Source: Arsenophonus sp. aPb
GTDB taxonomy: Bacteria; Pseudomonadota; Gammaproteobacteria; Enterobacterales; Enterobacteriaceae
Length of the DNA stretch: 64,000 nucleotides
Direction: 5' to 3'
NCBI RefSeq assembly: GCF_029873475.1
Contig: NZ_CP123499.1
Coordinates: forward strand, 186,001-250,000
A program made the position numbers and the translations under genes. Position 1 is the stretch's first letter, and each line of letters starts with the position of its first letter. Under the pieces are notes generated by a model. The model saw nothing but the letters and a program-made list of their open reading frames with translations, had not been told where the DNA came from and ran no database searches. Positions 28,335 through 38,345 of this stretch are shown here, one piece after another.

Positions 28335-29840
28335 TTATTGTGTTAATTCAGTTTGTTCTTCTAGTAGCAAAGGCCAATTGATATTACTTTGCCATTGGAT
28401 TTCTTGCTGTAAATTTTCATAACAGAGCGGATGTTCCAATAACCATTGATGGGGTAATGTAAGGATTAAGGTTTCTTTACTTGCTCTAAGACGTAATAAC
28501 GGCATGGTATTGTCACGACGTGGAAGAGTAAAAATAATCGCCAGTCTTAAAAGCCGACAAAGAAGAATAGCATGTTGGACAGGGATCGCATTTTGTTGGG
28601 TTAGTTCTGTTAACTCAATCGGGCCAGTTTGGTTTTTAAGTAAGGTCGCTAATAAGCGTTTTTGCGTAAGTGTATAACCTGGCATATCAAGATGACTGAT
28701 GAGATAATGGGCATGGTTAGTAACATGACGAGCATCAATACTTAAGCCAATTTCATGCAGCGCGCTGGCACCTTTTAATAGCTCATCAACTTGGTGATTA
28801 TCACGATAAAAGCTTTTCTTTAATTGTGAATAAAAATATTCTGTTAGCCTCTTTACCCGGTTAGCCTGCTCAATATCAACTTGAAAACGATGTTGAATAT
28901 TGGCAAGTGTAACTGCGCGTATATTCTGTTTTGCAGGCAAATCAAGCATGTTATAGATTAACCCTTCACGCAATGCCCCGCCTGCTAATATCATATAATC
29001 GATTTTCAATTCTGCAAATATGGCAATTAGAATAGCTAAACCACTGGGAAAAACCAGTGCTCGTTCTAGCGTTAATCCTTTGATTTCCAATTCTTCTAAT
29101 TTTCCAGAGGTGATCGCCGCTTTTTTTAACAATTGTAATTTATCTAGCGTAATACGCTCATCCATGCCAGCAGCCAGCATAATTTCTTGAATAGCCTGTA
29201 TTGTACCTGAAGCCCCGACACAAATTTGCCAACCTTGCTTAATAAGTCGGCTCGCGCTAGGTTTAATAATCTTATGGGCGGCAGTTTCAGCTTGTGTGAA
29301 ATTTTCTTCGGTCAAATTGCGATCATTAAAATAGTGTTCAAGCCAAGTAACACAACCCATATTAAGGCTAACAAGTTGACTATGTTTAACATGGGTACCG
29401 GTAATGATTTCAGTACTGCCACCGCCGATATCTATCACTAGTCGTTTATCTGAACCGCCAGTGGTATATGCTACCCCTTGATAAATGAGTTGAGCCTCTT
29501 CTTCACCAGTAATAATTCTGATGGGATGCCTTAGAATACTTTCTCCTTGCTTAATAAAAAGGTCAGCATTCTTAGCGAGACGAAGGGTTGCTGTAGCAAC
29601 AATTTGCACTTGTTCAGTCGGAATATCTTGTAAATACTCGGAAAAAAGATGCAAACATTGCCAGCCACGATCCATTGCTTGTTGAGATAAATAGTTACTT
29701 TCATCAAGACCAGCGGCCAGTCTGACTTTACGCTTTATGCGGGCAAGGGTTTGTACATAACCAGAAATTTCTCTTACTACTAACATATGAAAGCTGTTAG
29801 AACCAAGATCGATTGCTGCGTAAAGCGATGATTTTAACAT
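28335..29840 (-). CDS. gppA: Guanosine pentaphosphate phosphohydrolase GppA
   Basis: GppA converts pppGpp to ppGpp and belongs to the Ppx/GppA exopolyphosphatase family. I start at ATG 29840, where the family signature AAIDLGSNSFHMLV follows at once, giving 501 residues; a longer frame reading back into rhlB is spurious. The second phosphate-binding motif VIDIGGGSTEI lies near residue 146, and the C-terminal HD-like domain covers about 310-500. It starts 7 bp after the rhlB stop, so rhlB-gppA form one transcript. Confidence 0.95.
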   Translation of the reverse strand: MLKSSLYAAIDLGSNSFHMLVVREISGYVQTLARIKRKVRLAAGLDESNYLSQQAMDRGWQCLHLFSEYLQDIPTEQVQIVATATLRLAKNADLFIKQGESILRHPIRIITGEEEAQLIYQGVAYTTGGSDKRLVIDIGGGSTEIITGTHVKHSQLVSLNMGCVTWLEHYFNDRNLTEENFTQAETAAHKIIKPSASRLIKQGWQICVGASGTIQAIQEIMLAAGMDERITLDKLQLLKKAAITSGKLEELEIKGLTLERALVFPSGLAILIAIFAELKIDYMILAGGALREGLIYNMLDLPAKQNIRAVTLANIQHRFQVDIEQANRVKRLTEYFYSQLKKSFYRDNHQVDELLKGASALHEIGLSIDARHVTNHAHYLISHLDMPGYTLTQKRLLATLLKNQTGPIELTELTQQNAIPVQHAILLCRLLRLAIIFTLPRRDNTMPLLRLRASKETLILTLPHQWLLEHPLCYENLQQEIQWQSNINWPLLLEEQTELTQ

Positions 29841-29847
29841 ATGTTTA

Positions 29848-31134
29848 TTAACTCGGACGTTTGCGATTGTTGCGTGAATTGTTCTGTCGGTTTTGGCTAC
29901 TATTGTTACGACGTGTTCCGCTAGCGCGTGGACGACGACGTGGTTTTGGCGTCGGTAAATCTTGTAATAATGCCTCACTGTTGTATTTGCTGACCGGGAT
30001 TTGATGCTGAATATACTCTTCAATAGCCGGTAGATTTAAAGAATACTCTTCACAAGCCAAACTAATCGAATGACCACTTTCACCCGCGCGCCCAGTACGA
30101 CCAATACGATGGACATAATCTTCACAATCATCAGGTAAATCGTAATTAAATACATGCGTGACAGATGGAATATGTAAACCTCTAGCGGCAACATCTGTGG
30201 CAACTAAAATATCTAAATGGCCTTGAGTGAACTGTTCAAGAATACGTAACCGTTTTTTTTGTGCCACATCGCCGGTCAGTAAGCCAACACGGTGACCATC
30301 AGCAGCAAGATGTGCCCAAATATCTTCACAGCGATGTTTGGTATTAGCAAAAATTATACATCTTTCGGGCCACTCTTCCTCGATTAATGTTTGTAACAGA
30401 CGCATTTTTTCTTCATTAGAAGGATAGAAAAGCTCTTCTTTAATGCGATGACCTGTTTTTTGTTGAGGTTCTACCTCAATATATTCGGGTTGATTCATTT
30501 GTTCAAATGCCAGTTCTTGAACACGATAAGAAAGTGTTGCGGAAAAGAGTAAATTCAAGCGTTGGGTGGCGGGTGGCATTCGACGAAATAGCCAACGAAT
30601 ATCTTTAATAAAACCAAGATCATACATGCGGTCAGCCTCATCAAGTACAACCACCTGAATGAGTCCTAAATGAATATGGCCTTGTTTAGTATAATCGATT
30701 AAGCGCCCAGTCGTACCGATGAGAATATCTACTCCCGATTGGAGTACATGCAGTTGTTCGTCGTAGCCATCACCACCATAAGCTAAACCCATTTTTAAGC
30801 CTGTTATAGCGGCTAATTCTTTTGCATCAGTATATATCTGAACCGCTAATTCCCGTGTAGGAGCCATAATTAGCGCTCTAGGTTGATTAACTTGACGTTC
30901 TGTATTTGTTGGATGTGTTAGTAAATAATGAAATGTTGAGGTAAGAAAAGCCAATGTCTTACCCGTTCCTGTTTGTGCTTGCCCCGCAACATCACGGCCT
31001 TCGACAGTAAAAGGCAATGTTGACGCTTGTATCGGCGTACAATTATGAAAGCCATTTTTATTAAGGGCTTCAATAACTTTAGGGTGTAGGGCGAAGTCTA
31101 TAAACTTCTTTTCTGTCAAATGTGTTTTACTCAT
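29848..31134 (-). CDS. rhlB: DEAD-box RNA helicase RhlB
   Basis: RhlB unwinds structured RNA for the RNase E degradosome. The 428-residue protein has AQTGTGKT (motif I, about residues 53-60), PTRELA, DEADRMYD (motif II, about 165-172), SAT (motif III) and HRIGRTGRAG (motif VI, about 320-329). The C-terminal 30 residues are rich in Arg, Asn and Ser (RRRPRASGTRRNN), the basic tail typical of the family. It is divergent from trxA, as in E. coli. Confidence 0.97.
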   Translation of the reverse strand: MSKTHLTEKKFIDFALHPKVIEALNKNGFHNCTPIQASTLPFTVEGRDVAGQAQTGTGKTLAFLTSTFHYLLTHPTNTERQVNQPRALIMAPTRELAVQIYTDAKELAAITGLKMGLAYGGDGYDEQLHVLQSGVDILIGTTGRLIDYTKQGHIHLGLIQVVVLDEADRMYDLGFIKDIRWLFRRMPPATQRLNLLFSATLSYRVQELAFEQMNQPEYIEVEPQQKTGHRIKEELFYPSNEEKMRLLQTLIEEEWPERCIIFANTKHRCEDIWAHLAADGHRVGLLTGDVAQKKRLRILEQFTQGHLDILVATDVAARGLHIPSVTHVFNYDLPDDCEDYVHRIGRTGRAGESGHSISLACEEYSLNLPAIEEYIQHQIPVSKYNSEALLQDLPTPKPRRRPRASGTRRNNSSQNRQNNSRNNRKRPS

Positions 31135-31255
31135 AGTGTGTTAGAATATCAGTTAACGGTTGCTTTATGAAAGAAGATTGTTTGAAATAAAGCAAACATG
31201 GTTAAATTAATGTTAGACTGAAACGACATAAAAACTTGATCCTTGGAGTATCGCA

Positions 31256-31582
31256 ATGAGCGGCAAAGTTATTCATCTATCTGGTGTTGATTTTGAAAAA
31301 ACAATCAAAGATGCAAAAAAACCAATATTAGTTGATTTTTGGGCTGAATGGTGTGGCCCTTGTAAAATGATCGCCCCTATTTTAGACGAAATTGCTGATG
31401 AATATACAGCTAAATTGGTTATTGCCAAATTGAATGTTGATGAAAGTAGTGATATAGCTACTAAATATGGTATTCGTAGCATTCCTACTTTAATGCTTTT
31501 TAAAAATGGCGAGAAGATTGGCCAGCAAGTTGGTCTGCTGTCTAAAACTCAATTAAAAGAATTTTTAGACAAAAACATCTAA
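31256..31582 (+). CDS. trxA: Thioredoxin 1
   Basis: TrxA is the general cytoplasmic dithiol reductant for ribonucleotide reductase, methionine sulfoxide reductase and others, itself reduced by TrxB. The 108-residue protein has the active site WCGPC at residues 32-36 and the cis-proline segment IRSIPTLML. GGAG is 8 bp ahead of the ATG. A hairpin terminator follows, so trxA and rho are separately transcribed at least in part. Confidence 0.98.
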   Translation: MSGKVIHLSGVDFEKTIKDAKKPILVDFWAEWCGPCKMIAPILDEIADEYTAKLVIAKLNVDESSDIATKYGIRSIPTLMLFKNGEKIGQQVGLLSKTQLKEFLDKNI

Positions 31583-31603
31583 CTTTGCCATATAATACTA
31601 ACA

Positions 31604-31659
31604 GCAGGCGTTTAGTAGGCCAATATTTTTCTCAATTTCTTGTTAGACGTCTGCTTTTT
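31604..31659 (+). terminator. trxA terminator
   Basis: AGCAGGCGTTTAG pairs, with two G-U pairs, with TTAGACGTCTGCT, which is followed by TTTTT. The loop is long (about 25 nt). The right arm is the first copy of a direct repeat that recurs 30 bp on. Confidence 0.65.
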
Positions 31660-32162
31660 ATGCAATTCATAGCTAGACGTCTGCTTTGAAGCATGGTAAC
31701 TTAGCGCCATTACTTAATATGATACGCTTTTTTATCTTAATGTGTACATATTGAATATGCTATTGTATAGACATATTTGTTATCTCTGGATAATCTATAT
31801 CCTACAATGGTTTGAATTCCATTGACTCCCATAGAGATAGTTCTTTTAGACAGACATGTTCCATTTGTTATTTGCTTGGTGCTGTTGTGTAGGGCCTAAG
31901 AAGTATAAAGTGAGATTTTCTCATCAACTTTGAGATGAATTCTTATAGTCTTATTCTGTCTTTGCTGTATAAAGAGTGTTATCTAAGGTAGTAAATTAAC
32001 AAATTACTGCTACTACATGAATTTATATCCTAATGAAATTGATATATTCATCAAGAATCGTTAAGGTTTTTGTATTTTTATTTAAACAGGCATTTAGAGA
32101 TTGCTATACTATTTATTGTTCATAGTTCAAAAAATATACCCCGAGTTTAAGAACCCACCATT
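31660..32162. other. rho leader region
   Basis: About 500 bp before rho with no gene recognised. E. coli has the short leader frame rhoL and a long untranslated leader through which Rho limits its own synthesis; a leader of similar size remains here, but no frame resembling RhoL was found. A -10-like TATACT lies at 32105-32110. A repeat, TAGACGTCTGCTTT, occurs at 31644-31657 and 31674-31687. Confidence 0.55.
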
Positions 32163-33422
32163 ATGAATCTTACCGAATTAAAAAATACGCCGGTATCTGA
32201 ATTGATTACTCTTGGCGAAAGTATGGGGCTAGAGAACCTAGCCCGCATGAGGAAACAGGATATTATTTTCTCGATTTTGAAGCAGCATGCGAAAAGTGGA
32301 GAAGATATTTTTGGTGATGGCGTGCTAGAAATTTTGCAGGATGGATTTGGATTCCTTCGTTCTGCTGACAGCTCTTATCTAGCCGGTCCTGACGATATTT
32401 ATGTTTCTCCCAGTCAGATTCGTCGCTTTAATCTACGAACGGGAGATACCATATCAGGAAAAATTCGTCCTCCTAAGGAAGGAGAACGCTATTTTGCCCT
32501 ACTAAAAGTTAATGAAGTTAATTTTGATAAACCTGAAAACGCCCGTAGTAAAATCCTGTTTGAAAATCTGACACCGCTACATGCTAATAACCGTCTACGT
32601 ATGGAGCGTGGCAATGGGTCAACAGAGGATTTGACAGCTCGTGTTTTGGATTTGGCCGCACCGATTGGGCGTGGGCAGCGTGGTTTGATTGTTGCTCCAC
32701 CAAAAGCAGGTAAGACCATGTTATTGCAGAATATTGCAGCTAATATTGCCAATAACTATCCAGACTGTGTTTTGATGGTGTTGTTAATTGATGAGCGACC
32801 CGAAGAAGTGACCGAAATGCAACGTCTAGTTAAAGGTGAGGTCATTGCATCAACCTTTGATGAACCTGCATCCCGTCATGTTCAGGTTGCTGAAATGGTA
32901 ATAGAAAAAGCTAAACGTTTAGTTGAACACAAAAAAGATGTCATCATTCTTTTAGATTCGATTACGCGTCTTGCTCGTGCTTACAATACAGTAGTTCCTT
33001 CCTCTGGGAAAGTATTAACTGGTGGGGTGGATGCAAATGCATTGCATCGTCCAAAACGTTTTTTTGGTGCTGCACGTAATGTAGAAGAAGGTGGAAGCCT
33101 AACTATAATTGCTACAGCACTAGTTGATACTGGCTCTAAAATGGATGAAGTGATCTACGAAGAGTTTAAAGGCACCGGAAATATGGAGTTACATTTGTCG
33201 CGGAAAATAGCGGAAAAACGTGTTTTCCCTGCGATTGATTATAATCGTTCCGGTACGCGTAAGGAAGAATTATTAACCTTACCCGATGAGTTACAGAAAA
33301 TGTGGATATTGCGTAAAATTATTCATCCTATGGGTGAAATTGATGCAATGGAATTTTTAATTAATAAATTAGCAATGACGAAGACTAATGATGAATTTTT
33401 CGATTTCATGAAACGTTCTTAA
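32163..33422 (+). CDS. rho: Transcription termination factor Rho
   Basis: Rho is the hexameric RNA-dependent ATPase that ends transcription of untranslated RNA. The 419-residue protein is complete: an N-terminal helical domain, the cold-shock RNA-binding fold with GFGFLRS near residues 61-67, Walker A APPKAGKT at 178-185 (K184 contacts the ATP phosphates), the Q-loop and the R-loop region. The length equals E. coli Rho. It is followed by a strong terminator and then the ECA cluster. Confidence 0.98.
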   Translation: MNLTELKNTPVSELITLGESMGLENLARMRKQDIIFSILKQHAKSGEDIFGDGVLEILQDGFGFLRSADSSYLAGPDDIYVSPSQIRRFNLRTGDTISGKIRPPKEGERYFALLKVNEVNFDKPENARSKILFENLTPLHANNRLRMERGNGSTEDLTARVLDLAAPIGRGQRGLIVAPPKAGKTMLLQNIAANIANNYPDCVLMVLLIDERPEEVTEMQRLVKGEVIASTFDEPASRHVQVAEMVIEKAKRLVEHKKDVIILLDSITRLARAYNTVVPSSGKVLTGGVDANALHRPKRFFGAARNVEEGGSLTIIATALVDTGSKMDEVIYEEFKGTGNMELHLSRKIAEKRVFPAIDYNRSGTRKEELLTLPDELQKMWILRKIIHPMGEIDAMEFLINKLAMTKTNDEFFDFMKRS

Positions 33423-33450
33423 GTTGCTATTGTTTAATGATTTATTGAAA

Positions 33451-33474
33451 AACGCCACTTTTACGTGGCGTTTT
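33451..33474 (+). terminator. rho terminator
   Basis: Stem AACGCCAC / GTGGCGTT with a 6-nt loop, then TTTTATTTT, 28 bp past the rho stop. Confidence 0.88.
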
Positions 33475-33662
33475 ATTTTGTTTGTTTTTATTATCCAGTA
33501 GTCTCTATTTTGGTATAGATTTTGCTTATTAATAAGCGGTACAAGATGATAGAAATGTTTCGTTATTGTTACATATACGCTAACTTAAAGTACACTTATA
33601 GTCTATACATGGAAATGGATGCAGTGGATGATGTCTAAAAAAATTATAAGAGAGTAAATATT

Positions 33663-34745
33663 GTGCACACACTAGATTTACTAATCGATGTTTTTTGGGT
33701 TTTCTTGTTTTCGTTGATCTTTATATTTATTGCGAGAAAAGTGGCAAAAAGATTTGGTCTGGTAGATGAACCTAATCATCGAAAAACACACCAGGGAGAA
33801 ATTCCTTTGGTTGGTGGCATTGCGGTTTTTTTTGGTATTAGTTTAGCATTCATGATTACAAACGAATATATTCCACATAAATGGTTGTATTTGATTTGTG
33901 CTGGGATTTTAGTATTTGTTGGTGTATTAGATGATCGTTTTGATATTAGTGTTAAAATTCGAGCAACTATTCAAGCGATTGTTGCGCTTGTCATGATTTA
34001 TTTTGCAGGTCTAACGTTAGATAACTTAGGCTATGTCCTTGGTCCATGGCAAATAAAATTGGGGCCTTTAAGCTATTTGACGACGTTATTTGCTGTTTGG
34101 GCAGCTGTTAATGCTTTTAACATGGTTGATGGTATTGATGGTCTGCTTGGTGGGCTTTCTTGTATTTCCTTTGCTGCGTTAGGTATTTTGCTTTATCAAA
34201 ATGGCAATATGGCATTAGCTTTTTGGTGCTTTGCTGTTATTGCTGCCATTCTTCCTTATATATTCCTGAATTTAGGTTTATTAGGAAAGCGCTATAAAGT
34301 GTTTATGGGAGATGCAGGTAGTACATTAATTGGTTTCACCATTATTTGGTTGCTTTTGATGTCGACACAAGGTGAGCATCGTTCAATTAAACCAGTGACT
34401 GCCCTTTGGATTATTGCTATTCCTTTGATGGACATGATTGCCATTATGTATCGGCGTCTTCGTAAAGGAATGAGTCCTTTTTCACCCGACAGACAACATA
34501 TTCATCATTTGATTATGCGTTCAGGTTTTACTTCAAGCCAGGCTTTTATCTTAATTACTTTAGCGGCAACTATTTTAGCAGCGATAGGCATGATCGGTGA
34601 ACGTTCAAGTTTTATTCCTGAATGGGTGATGTTGGCATTTTTTTTGCTTATATTTGCTATCTATGGCTATTGTATTAAACGTGCTTGGAAAGTGGCACGT
34701 TTTGTGAAACGAGTTAAACGTCGGATGCAACGTACAGCAAAGTAA
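33663..34745 (+). CDS. wecA: UDP-GlcNAc:undecaprenyl-phosphate GlcNAc-1-P transferase WecA
   Basis: WecA starts enterobacterial common antigen (ECA) and many O-antigen chains by moving GlcNAc-1-P to undecaprenyl phosphate at the inner membrane. The 360-residue polytopic protein has about ten or eleven hydrophobic segments, the VGVLDDRFD aspartate motif (near 87-95), NMVDGIDGLLGG (near 154-165) and the cytoplasmic HIHH motif (near 280). The start is GTG 33663 behind AGAG; no ATG fits. It is the first gene of the twelve-gene ECA cluster. Confidence 0.95.
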   Translation: MHTLDLLIDVFWVFLFSLIFIFIARKVAKRFGLVDEPNHRKTHQGEIPLVGGIAVFFGISLAFMITNEYIPHKWLYLICAGILVFVGVLDDRFDISVKIRATIQAIVALVMIYFAGLTLDNLGYVLGPWQIKLGPLSYLTTLFAVWAAVNAFNMVDGIDGLLGGLSCISFAALGILLYQNGNMALAFWCFAVIAAILPYIFLNLGLLGKRYKVFMGDAGSTLIGFTIIWLLLMSTQGEHRSIKPVTALWIIAIPLMDMIAIMYRRLRKGMSPFSPDRQHIHHLIMRSGFTSSQAFILITLAATILAAIGMIGERSSFIPEWVMLAFFLLIFAIYGYCIKRAWKVARFVKRVKRRMQRTAK

Positions 34746-34776
34746 ATAAACAAATGTTTAAAGGAGTGTCATACCA

Positions 34777-35835
34777 GTGACAAAATCAGAAACACAACCC
34801 AAACCTAATTCTCACTTACAGTCTGTTGAATATGAGTTAGATATCAGAAGGTTATTTTGTTCGCTATGGCAGGGAAAAATATGGATTATCTCCTTAGCAT
34901 TTATTTTTGCGACTGTTGCATTGATCGTTTCTTACATGATGCAACAAAAATGGAGTGCTAATGCTGTCACTGATTTACCTACAGTTAATAATTTAGGAGT
35001 ATATTATTCCCAACAGCAATTTTTGCGAAATTTGGATTCGCATATTAATGAAGCGCAAGATAATCAGTTGCCAACCATTGCGAATCAGGTTTATCAGGAA
35101 TTTACTGCTCAAGTTGGTTCTTATGATACCCGCCGAGAATTTTGGTTAAATAGTGATTACTATAAAACACGCATGGAAGGAAATGCTAAGGCTGATGCTG
35201 TATTACTTGATGAATTAATTGATAATATTCAATTTACCCCGCAAGATAACAACAAGATACTTCATGATAATATAAAATTAGTGGCTGAAACGGCTTCTGA
35301 TGCGAATCAATTACTACGTGAATATATTTCTTTTGCCAATAAGCGAGCTACTTTTAATCTTAATGAGCAAATTAAAGGCGCCTGGGCAGCAAAGGAGCAA
35401 TCTTTTAAAACATTAGTTAAACGTCAGGAAATGGTCGCAAAGGCCAGTTATGAACGGCGTTTAAATAACCTACAGCAATCGTTAAAAGTTGCTCAAAAGC
35501 AAGGCATTTCACGTAATAAAGTCGATGTCCCGATTGATCAACTACCTGATTCAGAAATGTTTCTATTAGGTACTTCCTTATTACAAGCACAAATTGAGAC
35601 ATTACAGGCAACTGGGCCTAATTATGATGAAAGCTATGATCAAAATATAGCGATGTTAGCGACATTAAATGTAGAACCCGTTCTCGAGAACAATTTTCAA
35701 ACTTACCGCTATTTAAGAACGCCAGAAGATCCTGTTAAACGTGATAGTCCCCGTCGAGTGTTAATGATGGTCATTTGGGGAATGATTGGTAGCTTAAGTG
35801 GGGTCGGTGTTGCATTGTTAAGACGCAAAACCTAA
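34777..35835 (+). CDS. wzzE: ECA chain-length regulator WzzE
   Basis: WzzE is an inner-membrane polysaccharide co-polymerase that sets the modal length of ECA chains made by WzyE and is needed for the cyclic form. The 352-residue protein has a first membrane segment at about residues 35-54, a long periplasmic domain rich in heptad-like helix, and a second membrane segment at about 325-345, the Wzz layout. The start is GTG behind AAAGGAG, 31 bp after wecA. The middle is more diverged from E. coli than its neighbours. Confidence 0.92.
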   Translation: MTKSETQPKPNSHLQSVEYELDIRRLFCSLWQGKIWIISLAFIFATVALIVSYMMQQKWSANAVTDLPTVNNLGVYYSQQQFLRNLDSHINEAQDNQLPTIANQVYQEFTAQVGSYDTRREFWLNSDYYKTRMEGNAKADAVLLDELIDNIQFTPQDNNKILHDNIKLVAETASDANQLLREYISFANKRATFNLNEQIKGAWAAKEQSFKTLVKRQEMVAKASYERRLNNLQQSLKVAQKQGISRNKVDVPIDQLPDSEMFLLGTSLLQAQIETLQATGPNYDESYDQNIAMLATLNVEPVLENNFQTYRYLRTPEDPVKRDSPRRVLMMVIWGMIGSLSGVGVALLRRKT

Positions 35836-35955
35836 TTACTAGCTATACATACAACAATAGGGGACTTCAACAAACTATTAATATGTTGAAGGTAAAATCA
35901 TTATTGAAGATACATCTCATTAGTAGATGAAGTTAAAATAAAAAAGAGAGTCACT

Positions 35956-37086
35956 GTGAAAGTGTTGACTGTGTTTGGTACTCGTCCTGAAGCCATAAAA
36001 ATGGCTCCACTTGTACATGCTTTGACAAACGATAAGGCTTTTGAGTCGAAAGTTTGCGTAACTGCTCAACATAGAGAAATGTTGGATCAGGTATTGCACC
36101 TTTTTGAGATCGTACCTGATTATGATTTAGATATTATGACTCCAGGCCAAGATTTAACTGATATTACTTGTCGTATTCTTGAAGGGATGAAACCCATATT
36201 GCTATCTTTTAAACCTGATGTGGTATTGGTTCATGGTGATACGGCAACCACGATGGCGACCAGCCTCGCTGCCTTTTATCAGCGTATTCTGGTTGGTCAT
36301 GTTGAAGCTGGATTACGTACTGGTAACTTATATTCTCCTTGGCCAGAAGAAGCCAATCGTAAAATTGCCAGTCATCTGGCTATCTATCACTTCGCACCTA
36401 CCGAGTACTCACGAAGAAATTTACGAGGCGAGTCGATCCCTGATCATCGCATTTTTGTTACTGGTAACACGGTAATAGATGCATTGTTCTGGGTACGTAA
36501 TAAAGTGATGAATGATGCCACAATACAGGCAAGCCTTGCCGCGCAATACCCTTTTCTTGACCAAAATAAAAAGATGCTGTTAGTTACAGGACATCGGCGG
36601 GAAAGTTTTGGTAGCGGATTTGAACGTATTTGCCATGCATTAGCTGAAATTGCTAGAAATCATGCGGATGTTCAAGTTGTCTATCCGGTTCATTTCAATC
36701 CAAATGTCAGTGAACCAGTACAACGAATTTTGCAGGGTATTAATAATATAATCTTAATTGATCCACAGGATTATTTACCTTTTATTTATTTAATGAATAA
36801 CGCTTATTTGATCCTGACAGATTCAGGGGGTATTCAAGAAGAAGCGCCAGCTTTAGGTAAGCCTGTATTGGTGATGCGTGATACTACTGAGCGTGCAGAA
36901 GCGGTTAAAGCTGGTACGGTACGTTTAGTCGGTACACAAACAGAAAAAATTGTTCAAGCCGTAACGCAATTATTAACGGATGAAAATACTTACCAGAAAA
37001 TGAGCCGTGCACATAATCCTTATGGTGACGGTAAAGCTTGCCTGCGAATTCTTGAAGCGTTGAAAACAAATCAGGTGACATTATGA
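35956..37086 (+). CDS. wecB: UDP-GlcNAc 2-epimerase WecB
   Basis: WecB interconverts UDP-GlcNAc and UDP-ManNAc, the first step to the ManNAcA residue of ECA. The 376-residue enzyme has the family N-terminus VFGTRPEAIKMAPL, the HGDTATTMA loop near residue 95, HVEAGLRTGN near 116 and the DSGGIQEEAP motif near 290. The GTG start follows GAGAG. Its stop overlaps the wecC start by 4 nt (ATGA), so the two steps to UDP-ManNAcA are translationally coupled. Confidence 0.97.
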   Translation: MKVLTVFGTRPEAIKMAPLVHALTNDKAFESKVCVTAQHREMLDQVLHLFEIVPDYDLDIMTPGQDLTDITCRILEGMKPILLSFKPDVVLVHGDTATTMATSLAAFYQRILVGHVEAGLRTGNLYSPWPEEANRKIASHLAIYHFAPTEYSRRNLRGESIPDHRIFVTGNTVIDALFWVRNKVMNDATIQASLAAQYPFLDQNKKMLLVTGHRRESFGSGFERICHALAEIARNHADVQVVYPVHFNPNVSEPVQRILQGINNIILIDPQDYLPFIYLMNNAYLILTDSGGIQEEAPALGKPVLVMRDTTERAEAVKAGTVRLVGTQTEKIVQAVTQLLTDENTYQKMSRAHNPYGDGKACLRILEALKTNQVTL

Positions 37087-38345
37087 GTTTTGAAACTATT
37101 TCTGTTATAGGTTTAGGTTATATCGGTTTACCTACCGCCGCCGCTTTTGCTGCTCGACAGAAAAAAGTGCTTGGGGTTGATGTTAATCAACATGCGGTTG
37201 ATACGATAAATCAAGGCAAAATTCATATTGTTGAGCCAGATTTAGATAAGACGGTAAAAACAGCAGTAGAAGCTGGTTATTTGAAAGCGTTTAACACACC
37301 TCAGAAGGCGGATGCGTTTTTAATTGCGGTTCCTACACCGTTTAAAGATGATCATAAACCTGATCTCTCTTATGTTATGGCAGCAGCAAAATCAATTGCT
37401 CCGTTTTTAAAAAAAGGCGATTTAATTATTCTAGAGTCTACCTCACCGACCGGAGCGACGGAGCAAATGGCAGAGCAACTGGCTGCTATACGTACTGATC
37501 TGACATTTCCACAGCAACAAGGTGAAAATTCAGATATTGATATTGCTTATTGCCCTGAGCGTGTTTTACCAGGTAAGGTCATGGTTGAGCTGATCGAAAA
37601 TGATCGCGTTATTGGTGGTATGACAATGAAGTCATCCCAACGAGCCAGTGAATTGTATAAAATTTTCCTGGCAGGTGAATGTGTGCTCACCAATGCGAAA
37701 ACGGCAGAAATGTGTAAATTGATAGAAAATAGTTTTCGTGATGTGAATATTGCTTTTGCCAATGAACTGTCTTTTATTTGTGCCGAGCAAGGGATCAATG
37801 TTTGGGAACTAATTAGTTTGGCCAATCGTCATCCACGGGTCAATATTTTACAACCGGGCCCTGGTGTTGGAGGCCATTGTATTGCTGTTGATCCCTGGTT
37901 CATTGTTGCTCAGAATCCAAAGCAAGCCCGTTTGATACATACTGCGCGTTTAGTGAATGATAGTAAGCCAGTTTGGGTTGTTGAGCAGATCAAGACAGCA
38001 TTAGCGGATTGTGTTACTGAGACAGGTAAACTGGCAAATGAAATTAAAATTGCCTGTTTTGGTCTCGCTTTTAAAGCGGATATCGATGATTTACGAGAAA
38101 GTCCCGCTATGCAAATTACTAAAATGATTGTCGATTGGCATAGGGGCTCCACTTATGTAGTAGAACCCAATATTGATGAGTTACCAAAAGTATTGAATGG
38201 CCATTGTCAATTGGTTTCTACTGAAGTTGCCATTGCTAATGTAGACATTATTTTGTTGCTGGTTGACCATCAACAATTTAAGGCAATTAATGGTGAACAA
38301 ATCCCGCAAAAATGGGTGATTGATACAAAAGGAGTTTGGCGTTGA
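37083..38345 (+). CDS. wecC: UDP-N-acetyl-D-mannosamine dehydrogenase WecC
   Basis: WecC oxidises UDP-ManNAc twice with NAD+ to UDP-ManNAcA, the donor for WecG. The 420-residue protein has the Rossmann motif VIGLGYIGLPTAAAFA near residue 8, the catalytic cysteine in GPGVGGHCIAVDPWF (near 260) and the C-terminal UDP-sugar domain (GLAFKADIDDLRESPA near 330). It overlaps wecB by 4 nt and rffG by 4 nt. Confidence 0.97.
   Translation: MSFETISVIGLGYIGLPTAAAFAARQKKVLGVDVNQHAVDTINQGKIHIVEPDLDKTVKTAVEAGYLKAFNTPQKADAFLIAVPTPFKDDHKPDLSYVMAAAKSIAPFLKKGDLIILESTSPTGATEQMAEQLAAIRTDLTFPQQQGENSDIDIAYCPERVLPGKVMVELIENDRVIGGMTMKSSQRASELYKIFLAGECVLTNAKTAEMCKLIENSFRDVNIAFANELSFICAEQGINVWELISLANRHPRVNILQPGPGVGGHCIAVDPWFIVAQNPKQARLIHTARLVNDSKPVWVVEQIKTALADCVTETGKLANEIKIACFGLAFKADIDDLRESPAMQITKMIVDWHRGSTYVVEPNIDELPKVLNGHCQLVSTEVAIANVDIILLLVDHQQFKAINGEQIPQKWVIDTKGVWR

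Noticed and set aside
29841..30023. 61-residue N-terminal extension of gppA
   Set aside because: It lies in rhlB coding sequence in another frame, and the GppA family start at AAIDLGSN follows the ATG at 29840.
31583..32162. rhoL leader peptide
   Set aside because: The only candidate, an 18-codon frame from about 31933, has no ribosome site and no likeness to E. coli RhoL.
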